In this document: piece by piece, positions 53,546-64,000 of the stretch
Numbering within the stretch: position 1 is the stretch's first letter
Layout of the letters: the number at the start of each line of letters is the position of its first letter
From: Gymnothorax reevesii
Lineage: Eukaryota; Chordata; Actinopteri; Anguilliformes; Muraenidae
Assembly: GCA_029721435.1 (NCBI GenBank)
Contig: CM056574.1
Location: 33,250,001-33,314,000, forward strand
DNA: 64,000 nt
Reading direction: 5' to 3'
Notes under the pieces: generated by a model
The model's input: only the letters and a program-made list of their open reading frames with translations
What the model was told of the DNA's origin: nothing
Database searches by the model: none
Position numbers and translations under genes: made by a program

Positions 53546-56500
53546 GTTTAGTCGCGTGTATCAAAAACACTGTGAGGAGCCCATAGGAAGTCATACTGGT
53601 TGATCGAACAGTAGTCTTTCCTCAAATAAAATTATGTATAAGCAAACAAGAACAAGAGGAAGAGTGACACTGAAAGGGTTGGGAGAATAAGGGCGTATAT
53701 TCAACTGTGACCCAGAGAAAACATTGAGGGCACTGTAGTAAAGAAGGTCTTTAACAACAAAGGACAGTCTTTCATCTTTCAGGCACGTACAGCAAGTCGT
53801 GTTAGCATTCGAATAGCAACACAGTTTTAAGGAGTATCAATTACAACACAGTTCAGTCCATAAGAAAGGGCAGACTGTACATGCTTTATGCGTAATTCAG
53901 AGATATTCACATCCATAATGAGTGAACCGACGAGGAGCTTCCGCCTTTTATTATTTTATCACCCTAAAAATTTTAGCAGGGCTCACTATGCACATTCAGT
54001 ATGACAAGCATTCCAAATGTTTTCCTTGTTTTTATTCCGGTTCTTGTTACAACTGCTATAATTGTCCTCCCAGCCGTCAAAGCTATATTTGCTGCCCTCC
54101 TCCATCAATGTTGGGAATGAAGCGGCTCGTTGACGGACAGCTACACATGCCTGGAGAACAGGCAGAGACAGAATATTTCAGGCATTTACAAGGACCACCT
54201 TAGAGGTACTCGAGACTACACTTCTTGCAAAGATGTAATCTTGCCTACAAATTGTGGACTCATGATCAGATCTCATGTTCCTACCTAAAACTATGGGCGC
54301 AACATTCATCATTTTAAGTTTAAAAAAGTAGGAAGTAAAAAAAAACGCATTTTACATAAAATGAAGAAAATGTAATGAAGAGATCTCTTTTCCGGCAGGC
54401 GTTTCGGTTCCTCTTCTTTAAAAAAAGTGAAAGTGTCAGTCATACACTGATTTATTCAGTCATCAGAGACCACTCAATGAGATCGTCAATGGCAAACAGG
54501 AACTAAAAAAGGGCGATCAGAGAGATGAAGAGAGAGAAGTAGAGACACAGAGAGAAATTATGGCAGCAGGGAGGGATGAGGCCACCCGAGACTGAAAAAT
54601 AACTGCCAAAAAAGAAAGATAGGATGCAGGGGGGAACAAGAATAACCCAGGATTTTATCAACAAAAGCACAATAAGAGATAAACCCAGGGGAGAAAGCAC
54701 CAGTAATCCCATAGATCTGTCACCAGTACCTACCGCAACAGGATCATGTGTTGTACATTTTGAGGATGGAGGGGGCTTCTTTACATGTGAATAGCACACC
54801 TTCATCTTTCTGCTTATAGCTGGTGGAGAGGAGGAGGATTAGTCAGTGGAGCATATGGAGTAGTTCAGGCAGCCTCTATTGTGTTTGCCACAAATGGGGA
54901 AAAAAAGATGACAGAGATAAACTGCGCATGTGAAGTACAGTCAGGGACAACAATCTGTAAAGCAGCATCTTGCTCTGTCGTCTACAGGAGAAATTCATTT
55001 TGGCCGGTGCGTTTGGCCTCCACGTGTGTGCGTGTGTGTGTGTGTGAGTGTGTGTGTATGCGTGAGTGGGGTTTGGGGAGGTTCCCCTTTTTCATTCTTT
55101 TTTTTCTGCCAATTATTATTTACTACATCTAAAGGATTCAAAAGACAGCCATTTGGGTGGGGAGCAAGGGAGGATCCTTAATTATGTAAACAAGTTTATT
55201 ATCTTCCTATCAAAGGAAGGACAAGATTACACTGCGTTCAGGCAAAGGCAGCTACAACAGCCAGACAAGAGCAGCGAGTTCAGCGCTGTTGAGCTCAAGG
55301 AGGGAAAGAGGGAGAAAGAAAAGGAGCAAATAAGGAAATGAGGTTAAGAGACGAGTGTGGGTGTGACCTCCTTTCTTATGAAAAAAAAAAAAAAACGGTG
55401 TGAGTTGGCCCGCAGATGCCAAGAGTCCCTAAGGCCTGTGTGCTGCAGATAGGTGGTGGGGAGGCAGGCTGGTGAGCCAAGGTCTTCTTGTGGGGGAGGG
55501 GTACAGATGCACTCTGGGGGGTGAAGACAAAGTAATGAAGAAAAATGCTAGAAATTCAACTCATACACAGTCCTGTGTCTGTAGCATTAGTATGAGATGG
55601 GTTGAAATGGGATGCTAAGTCAAACTACCTGGAGCCATTACCTTTACCCCTTTTTCCCATGGTGCACCAGGCCAATCGTGTTCCCGCTCTTCCACGATGG
55701 ACCAAGCTCTAAGTCACTTGCTCATCTAAACAGCATGCAGAAAATGAAAAATCCACGCATCTTGGTTTTGTGTATCCCGGTCTGAATGGGGGTTGATGGG
55801 ACTTTGTCACTATTCACATACTAAAGGTAAATAATAATGGGCAGTCATTAAAGATATCTGACAAAACATTAATTTAATAACACTCCTATAAACATTGTTT
55901 AATAGTGTAAATGTTCATTGTTGCACTACTCTCAGCAGAGCATCATGCTTCCTTCTGCATTTCTTTAGTACTTGACATTTGTTTCACAAGTTACCTGGCC
56001 AGAATGGATACCTCTTTAGTTTTCTACTTTTTAAAATAAACAAGCCAATGGGTAGCTAGCTAGTTACCATCATTCCGAACCAACCCATAAATGCATTACT
56101 CAGCTTATTGCCCATGATGCGTTCAAATATTCAGGTAAATACTTACACGCCTGAATAGTTCAGTAGTGTTCTTTAATTCTCCCGATAGGCTACAGCTCGG
56201 CATGCTACAACTCGGCATGTCACACCTTGTTCTCAATTAGCTTCCATTGCCCCAATGATACACTGTGCAAAGTGCTCTCCCACACAATGACCTGCTTTAT
56301 GTTACCGAGCCGACACTGCTCCTTCTCTGTAGCGGGTTTCATCAAAGCAAACTATGAGGGTAACATATAGCCCCTATTCTCCCATAGCCGAGCACTCAAA
56401 ACAGGCTTCAACTGCTGCGGAGATGCAGCATTATAGAGATCAGGTGGAGCAGGTGCCGTAATACAGGAGAAATGTCTTGGGGGCTCTTTGCGAAGGGTCT

Positions 56501-57232
56501 ATTAACTTCAGCTCACCTTCAGAAAATAACACAGGAGGACTCATTTCCTATTACAACACTCTGAATTCCTTTATTAAAATGGCATAAAGCCTGCTGAGGA
56601 GCGATTTAAAAGTATGAAGGTGTAGTTTAGACCGCTGTTCACGGACTCCTATTCACTATTCTTCATTAGGGCTTTAATGCTCTCTTAGGTGCACGACTAA
56701 TGCAACTGAAGGAGCAGCCATGACCAGCTGCCTTAACACTCTACAGAAACGATGGGAAGGAGAAAAAAGTAGGAAAGGAAAAAGATAGAGGGAAGGAGTA
56801 TGAAAACAGCCAACAAAAAAAAAAACAGGAGCGAAAAGGATGGATACAAATACAGCAGGGGATGTGGATGCGAGGACATAGGGATTGATCAAGGAATGAG
56901 AGCGATGAATGTGCACAGACTGCTGTTCTAGAATATTCCACCTTCCTGGGTCTCAGACAGTACCCCAGCAAGAATTCCTGCGATCCCTCCACCGCTCCTG
57001 CCCCTGCTATAGGATTGCCTCAACTTGTTGCCATAGTGAAGCGTGCTGGGACAACACTCCCAAAAAAAGATCCTGCACTTTGAGTGTGAATTGGTGAGTA
57101 TTTTTCTTCAAAAGTTCTTTCTGCACACTCAACTAATGCAGACAAGCTCACATCTCCATACAATGAGCACCAGTGTGCATCATGCAAGGACTGTTATTCT
57201 CGACAAATGCATTTGGAAAACATGCATAAATA
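53546..57232. other. No recognised gene
   Basis: About 3.7 kb without visible transposon ends or convincing exons. GT-rich simple sequence lies at 55023-55065, a poly-A run at 55380-55395, and purine-rich sequence at 54500-54700 and 56750-56830. Short frames run through the simple sequence. A segment near 54380-54420 (GGCAGGCGTTTCGGTTCCTC) recalls Penelope-like tails in reverse but is too short to call. Confidence 0.35.
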
Positions 57233-58838
<1,606 letters not shown>

Positions 58839-59730
58839 TATGTAATATAATATATATATAAGATATTGAATGTTGCATTGGACACTGTAATGCAGGATAT
58901 AAACCTAATCTTTTTCTGCCGATGATTTTCACCAGTGCCTCACAATCTGAACAGTCAATCACTATCTTGGGCTTCCATCCCATGATATCCTATAAATTGC
59001 TGTAAGTATATCTCAGATGTTTGTTATTTCAGACTATTCATGCTGTTTTGTGCACCTTGGGCATTCAAAAGTCTGTAAGAAAGATCAGATGTAGCTTAAT
59101 GGATGCAGCGCAAACACCCGCACTCCAGTAGAAGTCGCTAGAGAGTGAAGGAAATATTGTAAACCCAGCAATTCAAGACTCTCCCTCTCCGCAGAATGCT
59201 AAAATCAGTTGTGCTTCATTTCTGCAGGATATTCAGTCTGAGTTTGCACAGCTCACCAGGTGTTTGAGTGGTTCAGTTGTTCAGATGGGATGCTGACAAT
59301 AACTATACAGATAATAGTACTCTACTTTATAAGGACCTCATCTATTGCCCATCAGAGAGCTAAAGCTCCATTTCTTTGTGTTCGTGAGTCATTCAGACAC
59401 CAGACTAGGGGATCAGATGAAAAACAGAACAAGAAAATAAGCAATGAATCAAGAACCAGCACATCCCTATAACCGTCTTTGGTGTGATACATTTATGAGT
59501 GCAGGACAGTGATTTTTTTTGTGTCAGTCCTTGATAATTAAATAATAAATGTTGACAGCCATTTTAAGACCTGAATGTCAGTGAGGGTTTGTACCAGGCA
59601 TTTGATGTTTCAAGGACCACTGAACCAATTAAACACCCTGAGCGCTTTTATTGCGAGGTCATCTCTTTTCATGATGTGACATTTGGTCTGAGTATTTTCT
59701 ACTCCCTCTCCTTCTGAAAAGGAGGTGTAT

Positions 59731-59765
<35 letters not shown>

Positions 59766-60734
59766 TGAATACACACAAACAGACAGCACGGGCTCAATAT
59801 TCTCTCAAGCTTGCAAATTGGGCGTCAGTTAATGATAAACCTTCTTTTCTGAACAATAAAATCCATTTAACCAAACTGTCCTTTATTACACTGCATACAG
59901 TCATGGCATATATATACACATCACCACAATGACCACAATAAAAATAAAAAAAATACACAGAAAAGGCAATAGCTCGAATTTCTTTAACACATACACACAT
60001 GACACTGAATTCAGTTATTACTAACACTAAAAATAAGAGTCCCTGAATTAGCTTGTCTCAGAGCCAGTGTGCTACCATGCAATTACACAGCAGAAGATTC
60101 TCGGCTACACTACCGCATAATTGCAGCGTAATCTGTGCTTTGTGATTAAACTGACATGGACGTCCGTTGGTACAGGTATTACACAGATATTCTGGGCACA
60201 GCTTCCCTCGGCTCTGACAAGCAGGGGAGGGGGGTGGTTAATTACTGGGGTCTCGCAAATTGTGACCTCGCGTATGACATCACCTCAGAGGGAAAAGGGG
60301 GGTAAATTCCAATGTGCCGATGAGAATTCCTGTAAAGGTCTGTGACTGAATTTATTTTCTTCCGAAAGCGGCAGCAACGGACATCTTGGGTTAGAGTTGA
60401 CATTTTGAGGGGTGAGTATTTTCAAATGAAATGCATTACATGCTTTACCCTGGTACAGGACTGAGGAAGATGAGGACGAAAGAGAGAGAATATCAAGTTG
60501 TGTGGTCATGCGTTGGTCGATGGGAGTATTTGCCCATCGTACAGTCAGAGGAGGGTAGAGTGATGCGTTTCTCGTAGGCAGAGACCGACAGACCAATCCG
60601 TTGAGAAGAGCACCATGTCAGTGGACATTCAGCTATCTTCAGATTAGACACCAGCCAGACAAACTTCTCAAAGTCTTCTCTTCAAATACAAACAATAAAA
60701 CTCAATTGTATCTTTAGAAGAATCAAAAAAAATT
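58839..60734. other. No recognised gene; CA microsatellite at 59731-59765
   Basis: The sequence is mostly AT-rich. A (CA)n run with a CGCG start lies at 59731-59765. No termini or exons are recognised. Confidence 0.4.
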
Positions 60735-61028
60735 GTATAGCCTTTTGGAGGTGGGGACCGCCCCAGAGTTCGAATGGGCAGCACAATTGCCACACAACAA
60801 GAAGGTTCTGGATTCCAATTCAGACAGCAACTCCATTCCAAAAACATGAATGTCTGGCTAATTGAAGATTCATAAACTACCCGTAGGTGTGTGTGTGTGT
60901 GAGCATATGGTGTGTGCCCCAGTATGGGCCTGCAATGGCAAACTTTCCAGGCTGTACTTGCCTGCTGCCCATTGCATGCTGGGAAAGGCTCCAGCCCCCC
61001 ATAACCTGAGGAGAAATAAGCGGTCATA
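60735..61028 (+). repeat. Decayed fish SINE-like dispersed repeat
   Basis: The order of motifs matches a very common ray-finned fish repeat as I remember it. GGGCAGCACAATTGCC and ACAAGAAGGTTCTGGATTCC come near the left. AAAACATGAATGTCTGGCTAATT is in the middle, then a GT run (60887-60901). GTATGGGCCTGCAATGGCAA, GGCTGTACTTGCC, CATGCTGGGAAAGGCTCCAG and CCCCCCATAACCTGAGG come near the right, followed by AATAAGCGGTCA. Many substitutions from the family consensus. It is not a tRNA gene. The family name is left open. Confidence 0.65.
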
Positions 61029-61734
61029 ACTAATATAGCACCAGAAATGCCTATTACTGATGGAAGTTTAGCCGGGACAAATTGAGGAGAGAAGTATGAG
61101 AGCAGTTCATCTGGTTAGTTTATAGAATTGGAGTTCCATAGAAGTCAAATACTGCCGTTCATTTTTACTGCGCAGGGCCAAACATTAGCCTTTTCTGCCA
61201 GAAGAGCAGCTCTATCTTTTCAAATAACGAAGGCTCATTGCCAGACTTACCCCCACCTCACAAGGTACCAAACACCTCTTTAATGTTCATGTTAAACATT
61301 CTTAATGGCAACAGAGATTTTATACATGACAAATGACAACTGCAACAAATGACAACTGCAAAAGAGGTGTGATCCGAACATGACAGACATATTTACCCAA
61401 GCCTTCTGACAAGCACCTCACACAAAAGAGAATTAGCCAATTTAGCGATCCTTTCAAAAACTGTTCATGTCAGTCAAGAGCAGGATGTCCAGGAGCAGGT
61501 TAATGAGCTTATTAGTATGGTTCTGTTAAGGCAGGTTTTTCGGGAAGGCTCATTTCACGCTCATTCAAAGCCTCAATGGCCTCTGACTCGGGCGAGACTC
61601 AGAGCAGAAAGGCTCTGGGGTGGGATGGTGGGATGTCGTGCCGTCCCTCTTACAGGGGAAAAGGAGTCAAGTAGACGGAGCACCCATGACTGGGTGTTTG
61701 GTTTTGGGGTCTGTAGAGCTGGTTGATTGAGTCT
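61029..61734. other. No recognised gene
   Basis: Ordinary sequence between the SINE-like repeat and the GT-rich tract. A piece at 61470-61620 looks GC-richer and single-copy. No exon is recognised. Confidence 0.4.
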
Positions 61735-61814
61735 GCGTGTGTGTGCATGTGTGTGTGCGTGTGTGTGTGTGAGAGAGAGAGTGCGTGAGTGTGAGACTGA
61801 GTGAGTGGGCGAGA

Positions 61815-61845
<31 letters not shown>

Positions 61846-61962
61846 TGTGAGTGTGTGTGTGAGAGAGAGAGCGTGAGTGTGAGAGTGTGTGTGTGTGAGT
61901 GAGTGAGCGAGAGTGTGTGTGTGTGTGTGTGTGTGTGTGAGAGTGTGTGTGCGCGCGCGTGC

Positions 61963-62009
<47 letters not shown>

Positions 62010-62120
62010 TGCGTGTATGCGCGTGTGTGAGTGAGTGAGTGAGTGAGTGAGCAAGAGTGTGTGTGTGTGAGAGAGTGTGTGTGTGCACGTGTGTGAGTGT
62101 GTGTGTGAGTGTGTGCGTGC
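61735..62120. repeat. Complex GT/GA-rich simple-sequence tract
   Basis: An almost uninterrupted mix of (GT)n, GAGAGA, GAGTGAGT and GCGCGC over about 385 bp, with pure GT runs at about 61818-61838, 61913-61939 and 61969-62003. Open frames through it on the minus strand read as His/Thr/Ser repeats and are not genes. Confidence 0.93.
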
Positions 62121-62275
62121 ATTGCATCCTAATAGCAGCAGAGAAGCAGCACACTGTAGAAAGGAGACAATCCTGACATAAGACTAGTGGAGGGAAAACA
62201 GGACGTGCTGCAATGTGTGCATCTGTGGAACAGTATGTAATGCATGAGTGAATTCGCCTGTGCGTTTTGTTTGTG

Positions 62276-62305
62276 TGTATGTGTGTGTGTGTGTGTGCGT
62301 GTGTG
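62276..62305. repeat. (GT)n microsatellite
   Basis: A short GT run, read directly, following the main GT-rich tract. Confidence 0.85.
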
Positions 62306-62370
62306 TGAGTGTGAGTGCGCGTGCATTTGCCAGTGTGAAACACTGCGAGCTTCTACACTCGTGTTCATCT

Positions 62371-62825
62371 GTTTGGGTGAGCCAAAGTGTGTTTAATCAT
62401 GTGTAAGCATCTTTCATACCTTACCAGCATGTGTGTTCATAGATTTGCATACAACAGTTGGTGTTTGTAAACTGGCACCCTCCTGAGTGTGTATGAATTG
62501 TGTGTATTGGCGAATAAGGGAATGCAAGTGTGTGTTACTGTCCATCCCTGACATGTATGTAGCCCTGTGTTTCTGCGTAACCTTTTCCTGTCGCCAAAGC
62601 AGTTTGGGTGAACCTTCGCACGATCACGTGTAAGCACTGTAATTGCACCTTTCACACCTTAGCAACTTTGGTGCGTTTATGAATTAGCGCATATCAGTCA
62701 GCACTCATGTGTAAGTGTGTATGAGCCGTGTGTATCTGTGTTTGCGAGTGTGGAAGTGTGTGTGGTCATCCATCCCCTACGCGTACGTGGCCTTGCGTTC
62801 GTGTGTCACCGTTTCATGTTGGAAA
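62371..62825 (+). repeat. Diverged tandem duplication, period about 233 bp
   Basis: TTTGGGTGAGCC near 62371 recurs as TTTGGGTGAACC near 62604. Both copies are followed, in order, by ATCA(T/C)GTGTAAGCA, CTTTCA.ACCTTA, a GAGTGTGTATGA or AAGTGTGTATGA segment, and a CATCCC(T/C) segment. The copies are markedly diverged. Confidence 0.5.
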
Positions 62826-64000
62826 GGCGGACGTTCTTCTCCAGCTCAAACTGTCTGTGGTCCACCCTTTCCAGAAAGTTCTTCCTCTCTATGTATCTGC
62901 AGGGAAAACAAACAAACACACATCAAACTTTGAGCACGTTATCAGCGAACTGCATCAGCTGTGCGATTCCTTCCTGCAAGAGGGTGGGGAGCTCCTTGAT
63001 TCTCAGAGAAGGGGGGGGTAATTTTGTCTGGTCATTGTTACCATACTAGCCCACAGGTCCCTAGGGCCCAAATGTATATGATGTGAAAACAATACATCTT
63101 TGACTGTCAACAGCAGTGAGAGGACAGAAGTTCCTCATAAACCCTACAGCCCCTGAGCTACCAAGCAATGACCAAGTTTACTGCACAGCTAACATAACAT
63201 CAGTATTCAGACCAATCGGCAGCAAAATCGTTCAGCTGACCACCAATCAGAGGGATCAACTTGCAGTGAATATCCACGCAGAAAAGACACAGGGCATGAG
63301 ACCTTCAGTTTTCACATAAAGAATTCTATCTTAAAAGGATGTGTAACGGATCTTTTTCCAGTTCAATAACTCGAAAATAGTGCCCTTGTCTTAATCATGC
63401 TGCTTTAAAGGCAAGAAAAAAGAATAGAAAATCAAGTATCAACGATGAAAGTTTGTACGAGTTGCAGGAAGAAACCGGGAAAGGTTTCTGTTGATTGAAC
63501 CATCTGTTGACGAAACCAACCAACGAGCAAACAAGTAAATAAGATCATTTTAATCAGAGGCAGCGTGCAGGCGCTAATTAAACAGACAGACCGAGCGGTA
63601 ATTAAAGGCAACAGTTTCGAGCAGTGAAACAATTTCACCTTCGCGCTGTTCTCGTGCCGACAGAGAGACAGTAACAGACTGACGGCCATTATAAGAGCCG
63701 TTTCCCTTGGAAACCTGGACTGCACTGCACTGCAAGTGCGCTGAGCCAGTGCCAAAGAAGACGACTACTGTCCACGAAAGCAAGCCAGGGAGAAGATATT
63801 TCAGTGAGGCCACTGAATGCACTGACCCCATTTTGTCAATCGGCAGTTAATATACTTCCCTCAACTCCACCGTCTATCTGCCCTCCCCCAACGCATTCGC
63901 TTTTTTTCCCCTCCTTCTCTCCCACTCATCCCTTCTGCCTTCAAGCTCTCCACTCACTCAATGTCCTCCGATTCAGGTCACGTCCAAGGCCTGTTCGCAG
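62826..64000. other. No recognised gene; C/T-rich end
   Basis: No exon or transposon terminus is recognised. Short frames lack motifs. The final 150 bases are CT-rich (from about 63875). Confidence 0.4.

Noticed and set aside
54380..54425. Second Penelope-like tail in reverse (CCGAAACGCCTG-like sequence)
   Set aside because: Only about 20 bases resemble such tails and no coding remnant lies nearby; too short to support.
61573..62343. 256-codon minus-strand open frame with overlapping 134- and 151-codon frames
   Set aside because: Generated by the GT/GA simple-sequence tract; composition is His/Thr/Leu/Ser repeats and several phases are open at once.

Overview
This window looks like non-coding nuclear DNA from a ray-finned (teleost) fish. 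It has no dense ORFs, operons, ribosome-binding sites or prokaryotic gene structure. It does have long CA/GT, CT/GA and AT microsatellites, a CA-rich minisatellite, and many decayed transposable elements of families I know from fish: Tc1-type DNA transposons, a hAT-like non-autonomous element, an L2-type LINE, a Penelope-like GIY-YIG retroelement, Helitron-like short elements, and repeats ending in CAGACAGACGG-type tails. I recognise no complete host protein-coding gene. The only intact, convincing long protein is a Tc1-type transposase of 340 residues at 57598-58620.

Layout. Positions 1-8000 hold a cryptic TA-rich ACATAC-type simple-sequence tract (about 1205-4830) split by three TA-flanked Tc1-type elements (1323-2186, 2269-3722, 3849-4391), then ordinary sequence. 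At 8083-8840 there is a 758-bp hAT-like element with a perfect 8-bp target duplication. Positions 8849-11350 are AT-rich and look single-copy. Positions 11358-12115 hold a tRNA-like SINE head and a degenerate array with a period near 147 bp. Positions 13263-15110 hold several short duplicated or palindromic repeats. A truncated Tc1 copy lies at 17493-18157, and a CA-rich minisatellite occupies 19601-20460. Positions 24655-29242 hold dispersed repeats, a palindrome, and an array of about 152-bp units carrying a clean 203-bp Helitron-like insertion. A foldback with a telomere-like core lies at 35701-35917.

Positions 43711-44360 on the minus strand look like a promoter and first exon of a host gene (5' UTR, a four-codon coding start, a consensus splice donor). 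If that is right, the rest of the window to the left could be intron. Positions 44795-46135 are an L2-type LINE broken by a Tc1 fragment. Positions 47689-49238 are another decayed Tc1. Positions 50520-53545 are a Penelope-like element interrupted by a DD36E Tc1-type element. Positions 57233-58838 are the intact DD34E Tc1 element. The right end holds a SINE-like fish repeat and long GT tracts.

The element-encoded proteins serve mobilisation only: Tc1 transposases cut and paste at TA sites, and the L2 and Penelope reverse transcriptases copy from RNA. Family names rest on motifs, ends and target duplications read by eye, without database searches.
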